Shown piece after piece: positions 26,307-35,360 of a stretch of DNA of 64,000 nucleotides. How positions within the stretch are numbered: position 1 is the first letter of the stretch; every line of letters starts with the position of its first letter. Below the pieces are notes generated by a model. That model made no database searches and had not been told where the DNA came from. It was given only the letters and a program-made list of their open reading frames with translations. The translations under genes and the position numbers were made by a program. This DNA is from Nocardioides zeae (GTDB lineage Bacteria; Actinomycetota; Actinomycetes; Propionibacteriales; Nocardioidaceae), in contig NZ_JAUTAN010000001.1 of NCBI RefSeq assembly GCF_030818655.1, positions 2,666,001-2,730,000 on the forward strand, written 5' to 3'.

Positions 26307-27946
26307 GACGCTGCTCCTGGGGTGAGGGCGCGGCCGGCGATCGCGTCGAGCAGCCGCTCCGTGTAGGGGTCGCCGGGGGCGGAGAAGACCCGCTCGGTGG
26401 GGCCCTGCTCGACGATCCGGCCGTGCTGCATGACCGCGACGCGGTCGGAGATCGCCCGCACCACGGCGAGGTCGTGCGAGATGAAGACGTAGGTCAGGCC
26501 CCGCTCGTCCTGCAGCCGGCGCAGGAGGTCGAGGATCTGCGCCGCCACCGACACGTCGAGCGCGGAGATCGGCTCGTCGAGCACGACGACCTCCGGCTCG
26601 AGCACGAGGGCGCGCGCGATCGCGACCCGCTGGCGCTGGCCGCCCGAGAGCTCCCGGGGGTGACGCCGCAGGAAGTCGGCCGACAGCGCGGCGGCCTCGA
26701 GCGCCGCGACGACGCGCTCTTCGTGCTCGCGCCGCTGCTGCCGGCGGCGCCCCGGGTGGAGCGACCGCGGCGCGAACGAGCGCAGGGGCTCCTCGACCAC
26801 GTCGCGCACGTCGAAGCGGGGGTCGAACGAGGCGAACGGGTTCTGGTGGACGATCTGCACGGCACGGCGCAGGGGGCGGAAGCCGGCGCGGTCGAGGTGC
26901 GTCACGTCGGATCCCAGCAGGCGCACCGTGCCCGACGTCGCCTCCGTCAGGCCGGTGAGCACCCGGGCCGTCGTGGACTTCCCGCTGCCGGACTCGCCGA
27001 CGATGGCGAAGGTCTCCCCGCGGCGTACGTCGAAGGAGACGCCGTCGACGGCGGTGAGGTCGCCGTAGGTCCGCGTCAGGTCGCGCACCTCCACCACCCG
27101 GTCCGCCGGAGCGGCCGAGCGGGGCGGGCGCGGCACCACGGGCCGGCGCGACGGCACGGCGTCGAGCAGGCGACGGGTGTAGGCGTGCTGCGGCGCCGCG
27201 ATGACCTCGGCCGTGGGACCGAGCTCGACGAGGCGGCCCTCGTGCATCACCCCGATGAGGTCGGAGCGGTCGGCGGCGACACCCAGGTCGTGGGTGACGA
27301 GCACGACCGCCGTGCCCGAACGACGGCGGAGGTCGTCGACGAGGTCGAGCACCTGCTGCTGCACCGTCGCGTCGAGGCCCGAGGTGGGCTCGTCGGCGAC
27401 GATGAGCTCCGGCTCGGCGGCGACGGCGGCCGCCACGAGCACGCGCTGGCGCATGCCGCCGGAGAGCTCGTGGGGGTACTGCCGCACGCGGCGCGCCACG
27501 TCGGTGAAGCCGACGAGCTCGAACAGCTCGTGCACCCGGCGGGCCCGGGCCTCGGCGTCGAGGTCGGTGTGGAGCAGCAGCACGTCCTCGACCTGGGCGC
27601 CGACCCGGCGCACCGGGTCGAGCGAGACCGTCGGGTCCTGCGGGACGAGGCTGACCGCGCTGCCACGGACCGCGCGCCAGCCCCGCGGGCTCAGGTCGGT
27701 GAGGACCTGGTCGCGGAACCGGATGCGGCCGCCGACGACCTCCCCGTTCTCGGGGAGCAGGCCCAGCACGGCATGACCGGTCGTGGTCTTGCCGGAGCCG
27801 GACTCGCCGACGAGGGCGAGGACCTGGCCGGGCGCGAGCTCGAACGACACGTCGTGCAGCACCCGTCGGGTCGAGCGGCCCACGCGGTAGGCGACCGAGA
27901 GGCCCTCGACGGAGAGGAGCGGGGACGCCTCGGGGGTGTCGGTCAT
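26303..27946 (-). CDS. Dual ATP-binding subunit of a peptide/nickel-type ABC importer (DppD-DppF fusion)
   Basis: 547-residue protein with two complete ABC domains. Domain 1: Walker A ALVGESGSGKTTTG, signature LSGGMRQRV, Walker B LIVADEPTSGLD. Domain 2: Walker A AIVGESGSGKSTTA, signature LSGGQRQRVAIARAL, Walker B VVLDEPISALD, H-loop ISHDLAVV. Each is followed by the oligopeptide-transporter C-terminal part (HAYTRRLLDAV; DPYTERLLDAI). A fused DppD/F is common in actinobacteria. It powers the permeases at 27943-29921, with four-base overlaps throughout. Confidence 0.92.
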   Translation of the reverse strand: MTDTPEASPLLSVEGLSVAYRVGRSTRRVLHDVSFELAPGQVLALVGESGSGKTTTGHAVLGLLPENGEVVGGRIRFRDQVLTDLSPRGWRAVRGSAVSLVPQDPTVSLDPVRRVGAQVEDVLLLHTDLDAEARARRVHELFELVGFTDVARRVRQYPHELSGGMRQRVLVAAAVAAEPELIVADEPTSGLDATVQQQVLDLVDDLRRRSGTAVVLVTHDLGVAADRSDLIGVMHEGRLVELGPTAEVIAAPQHAYTRRLLDAVPSRRPVVPRPPRSAAPADRVVEVRDLTRTYGDLTAVDGVSFDVRRGETFAIVGESGSGKSTTARVLTGLTEATSGTVRLLGSDVTHLDRAGFRPLRRAVQIVHQNPFASFDPRFDVRDVVEEPLRSFAPRSLHPGRRRQQRREHEERVVAALEAAALSADFLRRHPRELSGGQRQRVAIARALVLEPEVVVLDEPISALDVSVAAQILDLLRRLQDERGLTYVFISHDLAVVRAISDRVAVMQHGRIVEQGPTERVFSAPGDPYTERLLDAIAGRALTPGAAS

Positions 27947-28851
27947 CGGGTGCTCCGCTTCGCGAGGTGGCGGGAGATGTGGTTGGTCGCCAGCACCACG
28001 GCGACGACGGTGAGCCCCGGGTAGAGCGTCAGCCACCCGCGCGTCGCGATGTAGTTGCGACCGTCGGCGACGAGGCGCCCCCACTCCGGGTCCGGCGGCT
28101 GGGCACCGAGGCCGAGGAAGCTCAGCGACGCGATCCAGATGATCGCGATGCCGAACTGCACCGTGATGAGCGACAGCGTCGGGGCGATCGAGTTCGGCAC
28201 GACGTGGCGGCGCAGGATCGCGAGGCTCGAGGCGCCGCTGGTGATCGCGGCCTCGACGTACGTGCTCGCCCGGGCCTTGAGCACCTCGGAACGGATGAGG
28301 CGCGCGAACGTGGCCGACGAGGTGAGGCCCACGGCGATGGCCGCCTGCACGATCCCGAAGCCGAGGAGCACGACGAGGGTGATCGCCAGCAGGAAGCCGG
28401 GGATGGAGAGGACCACGTCGATGACCCGCATGACGACGGTGTCGACGAACCCGCCGAACCAGCCGGCGACGGCCCCGGCGAGCGACCCGACGAGCACGCC
28501 GACCGCGACGGCGATGGCGGACCCCGACAGCGAGGCGCGCGCGCCGTGGACGACGCGGGAGTAGACGTCGCGTCCGAGGTTGTCGGTGCCGAACAGGTGG
28601 CCCTCGCCCGGCGGACGCAGGTTGTTGGCGGGGTCGACGGCGACGGGGTCGTAGCTGGTGAACAGCTGCGGCACGACGGCCCACAGCAGCACGAGACCGA
28701 CGACGGCGAGCGCGAGGCCGAGGCTCCAGCGAGCCCCGGTCCAGCGGAGGACGGCGCGGGCCCGGGAGCCGGCGGTGACCGCGGGTGCGGCCGGCTCGCC
28801 CGCCGGGGCGGGCGACGCCGGTGCGGGATGCTTCGCGAGGACGGTGCTCAT
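27943..28851 (-). CDS. ABC transporter permease (DppC-like)
   Basis: 302-residue membrane subunit with an N-terminal cytoplasmic Ala/Pro-rich leader, about six hydrophobic segments, and the DppC hallmark HLFGTDNLGRDVYSRVVHGAR, followed by the EAA loop (AAITSGASSLAILRRHVVPN). It forms the pore with the DppB-like protein. The transported compound is likely the organosulfur substrate of the downstream enzymes rather than a peptide (inference from operon context). Confidence 0.92.
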   Translation of the reverse strand: MSTVLAKHPAPASPAPAGEPAAPAVTAGSRARAVLRWTGARWSLGLALAVVGLVLLWAVVPQLFTSYDPVAVDPANNLRPPGEGHLFGTDNLGRDVYSRVVHGARASLSGSAIAVAVGVLVGSLAGAVAGWFGGFVDTVVMRVIDVVLSIPGFLLAITLVVLLGFGIVQAAIAVGLTSSATFARLIRSEVLKARASTYVEAAITSGASSLAILRRHVVPNSIAPTLSLITVQFGIAIIWIASLSFLGLGAQPPDPEWGRLVADGRNYIATRGWLTLYPGLTVVAVVLATNHISRHLAKRSTR

Positions 28852-29921
28852 GGCATCGCCACCTCCACCGGCAGCCCGCGCCGGCCCGACGGCGTCGGCT
28901 GGACCGCCCCGGTCGGCGGCACCGGGACGACGGGCTCGCCGGCCACGACCTCCGCGGCCGCGCCGCGCGCCCGTGTCGACGACCGCGCACGGCCGTCCAC
29001 GAGGATCCGGGGGTCGATGAGCGGGTAGGCGAGGTCCACCGCGAGGTTCACCGCGACGTACGCCGCGGTGGAGAGCAGCACGACGCCCTGCACGACCGGC
29101 AGGTCCTGGGTCTGCACCGCGCCGACCGTCAGCTGGCCGATCCCGGGGCGGGCGTAGACCGCCTCGGTGACCACGGAGCCGGCGATGAGCTCGCCGACCG
29201 CGAGGCCGAGGAGGGTCAGCACCGGGAGGGACGAGTTGCGCAGGACGTCCTTGCGGAAGATGTAGCCCTCCCCCGCGCCCCTGGCCTGCAGCACGTGCAC
29301 GAAGGGCTGGCGCCGGGTGCCGGCGATCGACGCCGTCAGCACCTGGCTCAGCGGCGCCGCGACGACGATGCCGAGCGTGACCGCCGGGGCGACGAGCGCC
29401 AGCGGCGTGCCGTCGTCGACCGCCGGCACGAGGTGGAACCGGAAGGAGAGGTACTGCAGGGCCAGGATGCCGACGACGAACGTGGGCACCGAGGCGAACA
29501 GGGCGGGCACGGACTCGGCGAGCGAGCGCACCCACCGCCACGGCGCGTAGTTCGCGACCAGCGCCACCGCGACGGCCAGCAGCACCGCGACCACGAGGGC
29601 CAGGCCGGTGAGCTGGAGCGTCGACGGCAGGGCGTCCGCGACGAGGGACGTGACCTCCGAGCCCGTCGACAGGGAGAACCCCAGGTCACCCCGCAGCGCG
29701 GACCAGAGGCCGTGCACGTACTGCTCCCACAGCGGCCGGTCGAGACCGTAGTAGTCGAGCAGGATGCGTCCCGCCTCGGGCGAGACCTGCGCGTCCGGGT
29801 TCTTGATGCGGTTGGAGACCGCGTCCCCCGGGAGGGCGCTCAGCAGCACGAACGACAGGGTGTAGGCGGCCCAGAGGACCAGGACCGCCTGCCCGAGGCG
29901 CCGCGCGACGTAGCGCCTCAC
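28848..29921 (-). CDS. ABC transporter permease (DppB-like)
   Basis: 357-residue membrane subunit starting at GTG (VRRYVARRLGQAVLVLWAAY), with the DppB pattern ALPGDAVSNR, YGLDRPLWEQYVHGL and DLGFSLSTGSEV, several transmembrane helices, and the EAA loop around QARGAGEGYIFRKDVLRN. The C-terminal ~50 residues are an unusual Pro/Arg-rich cytoplasmic tail beyond the family's normal end. GTGA overlap with the binding-protein gene. Confidence 0.9.
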   Translation of the reverse strand: MRRYVARRLGQAVLVLWAAYTLSFVLLSALPGDAVSNRIKNPDAQVSPEAGRILLDYYGLDRPLWEQYVHGLWSALRGDLGFSLSTGSEVTSLVADALPSTLQLTGLALVVAVLLAVAVALVANYAPWRWVRSLAESVPALFASVPTFVVGILALQYLSFRFHLVPAVDDGTPLALVAPAVTLGIVVAAPLSQVLTASIAGTRRQPFVHVLQARGAGEGYIFRKDVLRNSSLPVLTLLGLAVGELIAGSVVTEAVYARPGIGQLTVGAVQTQDLPVVQGVVLLSTAAYVAVNLAVDLAYPLIDPRILVDGRARSSTRARGAAAEVVAGEPVVPVPPTGAVQPTPSGRRGLPVEVAMP

Positions 29922-31549
29922 TCGTTGATCCAGGTGTCGTAGTACCAGGCGCGCGCGACCGCCTCGGTGCCGAAGCCCTGCACGCTGGGCGCGAGGCCGA
30001 AGACCTGCGTCTCCTCGTAGAGCGGGATGATGAGCGCGTTCTCGAACACGTGGTCCTCGACCGCCTGCACGGCTGCCTGCCGCTCCGTCGGGTCGAAGAC
30101 GAGGGCCTGGGCACGGACCAGCTCGTCGAGCGTGGCGTCCGGGGTGGTGGCGCGGGTCGTGTCCTGCGCCGTCGAGTCGAAGGCGGTGCGCAGCACGTCG
30201 ACGTCGGCGCGCGAGAGCTGGCCCTGCTGGAACACCACGGCCTGCGGGTCGTCGGCCAGCAGCGCCTCGTACTCCGTCAGCGACGGCGTCTGCAGCTCGG
30301 TCTCGACGCCGACCTCCTCCCACTGGGCCTGCAGCAGCTCGAGCACCGCCTGCGAGACCTGGTAGTAGGGCGTCACGTAGAGCGTGAACGACAACCGCTC
30401 GCCGTCCTTCTCCCGGATGCCGTCGGAGCCCTCGACCCACCCGGCGTCCTCGAGGAGCTCCTCGGCACGGGCCGTGTCGGTCTCGAGGTAGGACGACGCG
30501 TCCCCGTGGCCCGGCGTCGAGGCGACGAGGCTGCTCGTCGGGATGCCGTAGCTGTCGGACAGCACGGTCGCGTTGATCTCCTCGCGGTCCGTGGCCGCCT
30601 GTAGGGCCTGACGCACGGCGAGCTCCCGCGTCGGCGCGTCCGCGCCGAGGGAGATCGACAGCTTGTTGACCTGCCCCTGGACGGGTACGGCGAGGAGCTG
30701 GCCACCGGCGGCCGTGACGGTCTCCTCGTCGTACGGCGCGATGTTGCGCGCGACGTGGGCCTCGCCCGACTGCAGGGCACCGACCCGGGTGCTGGCCTCC
30801 GGCACCGAGGTGAAGACGATCTCGTCGAGGTAGGCCTCGCCGTCGTGGGCGGCGCCGGTGGGCGCCCAGTCGTAGCCGTCACGGCGCGCGAGGGTGATGC
30901 CCGTCGTGCCCTCGACGTCGGCGACGACGAAGGGCCCGGAGCCGATCAGGTTCTCGGCCTGTCCCTTGGCGTTCCAGTCGAGGTCGAGGTAGGACTGCGC
31001 GAGGATGCCGGACCGGTAGATCGACGTGACCTGGAGGAAGCCCGCGTTGGGCTCCGTGAAGTTGATGGTCACGGTGAGCGGGTCGACGACCTCCGAGCCC
31101 GCGTAGCCCGTGAAGAACTGGTCCGGCGCGACGCCGAGGGCCTCGTCGCCGTAGCCGTGCTGGTCGTAGTTCGCCGCCACGATCGCGGCGTCGACCGGCT
31201 CGCCGTTGGAGAAGGTCACGCCGTCGCGGAGGTGGAACGTGTAGCTCAGCTCGTCCTCGCTGATCTCCCACGACTCGGCGAGCCACGGCTTGATCTCGCC
31301 GGTCTCCGGGTCCTGCCAGGTGAGGCGGTCGACGAGGTTGTCGGTCACGTTGCTGTTCGACCACAGCGTGTTGGTGATCTGCCAGGCGCCGTACTCGACC
31401 GGGTCGTAGACCTCGAGCGTGCCGCCGGCGACGGGGTCGCCCACGGCGCCGGCGGCGTCGGAGGCACTGCTGCACGCCGACAGACCGGCCCCGAGGACGG
31501 CGACGGCGGCGAGGGAGGCCAGGGTCTGGCGGAGGCGGGGCGGGGTCAT
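29918..31549 (-). CDS. Peptide/organosulfur-type ABC transporter substrate-binding lipoprotein
   Basis: 543-residue SBP_bac_5 protein, first gene of the minus-strand organosulfur operon. Lipobox LSAC with Cys26 after a hydrophobic signal, then the cluster C domain: NLVDRLTWQDPETGEIKPWL, then SYTFHLRDGVTFSNGEPVDA, and IGSGPFVVADVEGTTGI. An AGAAGGA site precedes the ATG by about ten bases, and a small hairpin lies just upstream of that. The family includes peptide, nickel and glutathione binders. The enzymes downstream suggest a sulfur-containing ligand. Confidence 0.9.
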   Translation of the reverse strand: MTPPRLRQTLASLAAVAVLGAGLSACSSASDAAGAVGDPVAGGTLEVYDPVEYGAWQITNTLWSNSNVTDNLVDRLTWQDPETGEIKPWLAESWEISEDELSYTFHLRDGVTFSNGEPVDAAIVAANYDQHGYGDEALGVAPDQFFTGYAGSEVVDPLTVTINFTEPNAGFLQVTSIYRSGILAQSYLDLDWNAKGQAENLIGSGPFVVADVEGTTGITLARRDGYDWAPTGAAHDGEAYLDEIVFTSVPEASTRVGALQSGEAHVARNIAPYDEETVTAAGGQLLAVPVQGQVNKLSISLGADAPTRELAVRQALQAATDREEINATVLSDSYGIPTSSLVASTPGHGDASSYLETDTARAEELLEDAGWVEGSDGIREKDGERLSFTLYVTPYYQVSQAVLELLQAQWEEVGVETELQTPSLTEYEALLADDPQAVVFQQGQLSRADVDVLRTAFDSTAQDTTRATTPDATLDELVRAQALVFDPTERQAAVQAVEDHVFENALIIPLYEETQVFGLAPSVQGFGTEAVARAWYYDTWINE

Positions 31550-31566
31550 CTCGGGGGTTTCCTTCT

Positions 31567-31663
31567 CGAAGCGCCGCGCGGCTTCGGGGGTCCGTGCGGC
31601 GGGGTGTCCTGTAAGTGGACTATTCGTATCAACTTAGGAATTTTGCTCTAGATTGCTGTCCAC
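31567..31663. promoter_or_regulatory. Divergent regulatory region of the organosulfur operons
   Basis: The 178-base gap between the two divergent operons contains a strikingly AT-rich core (31611-31660) in otherwise GC-rich DNA. It is bounded by an inverted pair GTGGAC (31615-31620) and GTCCAC (31658-31663). A TAGATT (31649-31654) is a possible plus-strand -10. On the binding-protein side a stem CGAAGC/GCTTCG (31567-31586) sits just 5' of its ribosome site. This is the likely binding site of a sulfur-status regulator. The regulator gene is not in this window. Confidence 0.5.
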
Positions 31664-31727
31664 ATGGTGGTCACGCGTCTCGCCGATGCGCCTCCGCCCC
31701 CGTCCGGACCGTGACCGAAGGAGCCGC

Positions 31728-32864
31728 ATGACCACCGCGCCCACCTCTCGCCCCGCCCCCTCACTGTCGGACGCCGCCGAGGCCGTGGACGCTGCGGACA
31801 CCCACCCGCTGGTCGTCGCGGCCCGCACGCTGGCGGCGGAGGTGCTGCGTCCGGCCGCCCTCGCGACGGACCGTGACGGTGTGCCGCGATCGCACGTCGA
31901 CGCGCTCGCCGCCGCCGGACTCCTCCACCACGCCGCCGCGACGACGCACGGCGGCGCCGACGCCGGCCGCAGCGTCGACCGTCGGCTCCACGAGGTGCTC
32001 GCGGGCGCCTGCTTCAGCACCTGGCTGGTCTGGGCGCAGCACGCTCCGCAGGTGGCCCGGCTCGCCGGCCTCGCCGCCGCGGGGCGTCGGCTCCCCCCGC
32101 TCGCCGCCGCGGTGCTGCGCGGCCACGTGCTGCTCGGCGCCGGGGTCAGCGACGTGAGGCGGTTCCCGGAGCGGTACGTCGCGGCCCGCCGCGCCACCGA
32201 CGGGTGGACGCTCGACGGCGAGCTCTCGTGGGTGAGCGGGTGGGGCCTCAACGACGCCGTCACGGTGGAGGCGGTCGACCCCGTGGCCCTCGAGGTCGTG
32301 ACCGCCCTCGTGCCCGCGGGCGACCTGGACACCGTCCCGCTCGGCCTGGCGGCCGTGGCCGGCAGCCGCACCGAGCGGGCCCGCCTCGACGCCGTGCAGG
32401 TCCCGGACTCCCACGTGCTCGACACCGTGCCGCTCGCCGCGTGGCGGGCGCGCGACCTCGGGGTCGCGGGCGACGCCCGACCGCACCACTTCGGCCTCGC
32501 CGCCACCGTGCTCGAGGAGCTCGAGGCCGCCGCGGACCCCGACGCCCACGCCGTCGCCCGCGCCTGGCGGCCGCGGATCGCGACCCTGCGGTCGACGGCG
32601 TACACCCTCGCCGACGAGGTCACCGCCACGGGCGTGGGCGGTCACCGCCTGTCGGACCGTCTCGCGACGAAGGTCGCGACCCTCGACGCCCTCGGCGTCC
32701 TCACGCGCGCGCTCCTCGCGGCGCGTTCCGGACGCGGCCTCGCCACCGACGACACCGCCCAGCTCCACGCGCGTTCCGCGCTGTTCGCCCTCGTGCAGGG
32801 CCAGAACGACGACGTGCGCCACGCCCAGCTCACCCACCTCGCCGACCTCGCCGGCGCCCGCTGA
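31728..32864 (+). CDS. Acyl-CoA-dehydrogenase-like flavoprotein (DszC/SfnB-related)
   Basis: 378 residues, shorter and more divergent than the two family members on the other strand. N-terminal helical part HPLVVAARTLAAEVLRPAAL and LHHAAATTHGGADAG, a middle strand region (RATDGWTLDGELSWVSGWGLNDAV) and a C-terminal helical bundle ending VQGQNDDVRHAQLTHLADLA. The HWRNART motif is absent, so the active site differs. Strong AAGGAG site before ATG 31728. First gene of the plus-strand organosulfur operon. Function in detail unknown. Confidence 0.75.
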   Translation: MTTAPTSRPAPSLSDAAEAVDAADTHPLVVAARTLAAEVLRPAALATDRDGVPRSHVDALAAAGLLHHAAATTHGGADAGRSVDRRLHEVLAGACFSTWLVWAQHAPQVARLAGLAAAGRRLPPLAAAVLRGHVLLGAGVSDVRRFPERYVAARRATDGWTLDGELSWVSGWGLNDAVTVEAVDPVALEVVTALVPAGDLDTVPLGLAAVAGSRTERARLDAVQVPDSHVLDTVPLAAWRARDLGVAGDARPHHFGLAATVLEELEAAADPDAHAVARAWRPRIATLRSTAYTLADEVTATGVGGHRLSDRLATKVATLDALGVLTRALLAARSGRGLATDDTAQLHARSALFALVQGQNDDVRHAQLTHLADLAGAR

Positions 32865-32919
32865 CCCCCTGACCAGCCCCCCGCACCAGCCCCCGCACCC
32901 GCCGAGGAGAACGACGACC

Positions 32920-33984
32920 GTGAGCGCCCAGTACCTGTGGTACATCCCCAACCAGATCGAGCCCGGCCACCGCGGTGACGCGGTGCGCTCCGACCACAAC
33001 AGCCTCGAGACGCTGACGAGCCACGCCCGCGCGCTCGAGGACAACGGCTGGACCGGCGCGCTCATCGGCACCAGCTGGGGCCGGCCCGACACCTTCACGG
33101 TCGCGACGGCCCTGGCGGCGCGCACCACCACCTTCGAGCCGCTCGTGGCGATCCGGCCGGGCTACTGGCGTCCCGCGAACTTCGCCGCGGCAGCCGCCAC
33201 GCTCGACCACCTCACCGGCGGCCGGCTCCGCGTCAACATCGTGTCGGGCCGCGACGACCTCGCGGCGTACGGGGACGCCGAGGGCGACCAGGCCCACCGC
33301 TACGGCCGCACGAAGGAGTTCCTCCAGGTGGTGCGTCGCCTGTGGACCCAGGAGCGCGTGACCTACGAGGGCGAGCACTTCTCGGTCACCAACTCGACCG
33401 TCACGCCGCGGATCACCGCGACCCCGGGCCGCCCCCACCCCACCCTCTACTTCGGCGGGGCCTCGGAGGCCGCCGAGCGGGTCGCGGCCACGGAGGCCGA
33501 CGTGCAGCTCTTCTGGGGCGAGACCCTCGACGGCGTCGGAGAGCGCATCGACCGCCTCCGCACCCTGTCCGACCGGCTCGAGCGCGAGCACGCGCCGCTG
33601 GAGTTCGGCCTCCGCATCACCACGCTGGTGCGTGGGACCACCGACGAGGCATGGGCCGACGCGGAGGCGAAGGTCGCGGAGATGGCGCGCTCCCACGGCG
33701 AGTTCGCGCACGACCCCGACCGCCGGGCCGCCGAGGGCCAGCAGCGGCTGCTCCGCCTCGCCGAGCAGGGCGACGTCCTCGACGACAACCTCTACACGGC
33801 ACCGGGTCGGTACGGCGGGGGCGGCGCGGGCACGACGTGGCTCGTCGGCTCCGCGGAGGACGTGGCGACGTCGCTGCGCCGCTACGCCGACCTGGGCATC
33901 ACGCACTTCGTGCTGTCCGACACGCCGTACCTCCGCGAGATCGAGCGTCAGGGCCGGAGCCTCCTCCCGCTGCTGCGGGGATGA
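32920..33984 (+). CDS. Alkanesulfonate monooxygenase-like LLM protein (SsuD/SfnG type)
   Basis: 354-residue FMNH2-dependent monooxygenase. SsuD-type features: LWYIPNQIEPGHRGD at the start, NGWTGALIGTSWGRPDTF, FEPLVAIRPGYWRPANFAA, TGGRLRVNIVSGRDDLAAYG, HRYGRTKEFLQVVRRLW, and LYFGGASEAAERVAA. It should release sulfite or sulfinate from a sulfonate or sulfone. GTG start after GAGGAGA. It ends in an ATGA overlap with the MFS gene. The partner flavin reductase (SsuE type) is not seen here. Confidence 0.88.
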   Translation: MSAQYLWYIPNQIEPGHRGDAVRSDHNSLETLTSHARALEDNGWTGALIGTSWGRPDTFTVATALAARTTTFEPLVAIRPGYWRPANFAAAAATLDHLTGGRLRVNIVSGRDDLAAYGDAEGDQAHRYGRTKEFLQVVRRLWTQERVTYEGEHFSVTNSTVTPRITATPGRPHPTLYFGGASEAAERVAATEADVQLFWGETLDGVGERIDRLRTLSDRLEREHAPLEFGLRITTLVRGTTDEAWADAEAKVAEMARSHGEFAHDPDRRAAEGQQRLLRLAEQGDVLDDNLYTAPGRYGGGGAGTTWLVGSAEDVATSLRRYADLGITHFVLSDTPYLREIERQGRSLLPLLRG

Positions 33985-35264
33985 CCGCCGAGGTCGCTCC
34001 CCCCGCGTGTCCCGGCTCCACCCGCGCCACGCGCGACCCGGCGGCCGCGCGTCGCCTGGTGATCGTCTTCGCCGTCACCTCGACGCTGGCCTACGGCGCC
34101 ATGTCCCAGTCGTTCTCCGTCCTCCTCGTGCCGATGGCCACCGACCTCGGCGTCACCCGCACCGCCGTGGCGGGGGCGGCGACGGTGTCGACGATCGTCG
34201 GCGCGCTGGCCGCGCTGCCGGTGGGATCCCTGCTCGACCGCTGGGGCGGGCGGATGCTGATGACGACCGGCTCGGTGGTCGGGGTGCTCGCCGTGGTCGC
34301 CTGGTCACGTGCCGCGGACATCCGCGGGGTCTACCTGGCGTTCGCGCTCGTCGGCATGGCGCTGGCGATGTCGACCTACGAGGCGGCGTTCGCCGTGCTC
34401 GTCGCCGTGGCCGACGCCGCACGGCGCGATGGCGCGATCCTCGCCGTGACGATGGCGGCCGGGCTGGCGACGAGCTTCTACTACCCGCTCACCGGCTGGC
34501 TCGAGACGCAGCTGGGGTGGCGTGGCACCCTCCTCGTGCACGCCGCGGCCCTGGCCGTGGTGGCGGTGCCGGCGCACTTCCTCGTCGTGCCGGACCGGCG
34601 CAGCCACCGGCTCGGCAGCGTGCGCCGCGGCGGCACCCCGGTCGGCGCCGCCCTGCGCAACCCACGGCTCTGGCTCCTGGGCCTCGCGCTCGTGGCGCAA
34701 GCCGGGGCCGTCGCGGCGTTCCTGCTGCTCATGGTCGGCTACTTCGTCGACGTCGGGCACTCCCCCGCCGTCGCCGCCACCCTGCCGGTGGTCGTCGGCA
34801 TCATGCAGATCACCTCGCGGCTCTGCCTCGCCCCGCTCGCGCGGCGGTTCGGCATGGCCCGGGTCGCGACGGTGGCGTTCGCGGTCCAGGGCACCGGTCT
34901 CCTCCTGCTGCCGCTCGTCGCGACGTCCGTGCCGCTCGCCCTCGTCTGCGTGGCGTGCGTCGGCGTGGGGCTCGGTGTCAGCGTCGTCGCCAAGCCGTCG
35001 ATCGTGGCCGACACCTTCGGCGTCGCGCGCTTCGCCAGCATCGTCGGGCTCCTCACCGTGCCCGTCGCGCTCTCCCGCGCCGGCGCCCCGCTCGGAGCGG
35101 CGTGGCTGGGCGACTGGCGGTTCCTCGTCGCCTCGGGCGCCGCCTCGCTGGTGGGCGCCGCCGCGCTGGGTCTGGTGGCCCGTCGGGGCCTGCGCCCCGG
35201 GGTGACGCCCGCCTCGTCGCCGGACGTCATGCGAACCACAGCCCCCCGGCGCCGCCCCGCATGA
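33981..35264 (+). CDS. Major facilitator superfamily transporter
   Basis: 427-residue membrane protein with about 12 hydrophobic segments. The loop 2-3 motif is GSLLDRWGGRMLM, with an equivalent in the second half (LARRFGMARVATV). It resembles monocarboxylate/organic-anion (OFA-like) carriers. Coupled by overlap to the SsuD-like gene, so it may import the sulfonate or export a desulfonated product (inference). Its last residues (SSPDVMRTTAPRRRPA) and TGA stop are coded by the 48-base palindromic repeat, so the native C-terminus may have been replaced by the repeat. Confidence 0.88.
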   Translation: MTAEVAPPACPGSTRATRDPAAARRLVIVFAVTSTLAYGAMSQSFSVLLVPMATDLGVTRTAVAGAATVSTIVGALAALPVGSLLDRWGGRMLMTTGSVVGVLAVVAWSRAADIRGVYLAFALVGMALAMSTYEAAFAVLVAVADAARRDGAILAVTMAAGLATSFYYPLTGWLETQLGWRGTLLVHAAALAVVAVPAHFLVVPDRRSHRLGSVRRGGTPVGAALRNPRLWLLGLALVAQAGAVAAFLLLMVGYFVDVGHSPAVAATLPVVVGIMQITSRLCLAPLARRFGMARVATVAFAVQGTGLLLLPLVATSVPLALVCVACVGVGLGVSVVAKPSIVADTFGVARFASIVGLLTVPVALSRAGAPLGAAWLGDWRFLVASGAASLVGAAALGLVARRGLRPGVTPASSPDVMRTTAPRRRPA

Positions 35265-35281
35265 CGTCCCGCATGACGTCC
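35222..35281. repeat. 48-base palindromic element, copy 2, with a duplicated right arm
   Basis: Arms GGACGTCATGCG (35222-35233) and CGCATGACGTCC (35258-35269) form a perfect 12-bp inverted repeat around a 24-base loop. A second copy of the right arm follows immediately (35270-35281), then CGCAGGGGGTACGGCGCGG. The TGA stop of the MFS gene (35262-35264) is in the right arm. Confidence 0.92.
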
Positions 35282-35360
35282 CGCAGGGGGTACGGCGCGG
35301 GGCTCGCCCGCGGCGTACCGAGCAGGTCGCGGGCGAGAGCGGGGCCGAGGGCGCGCGCGT

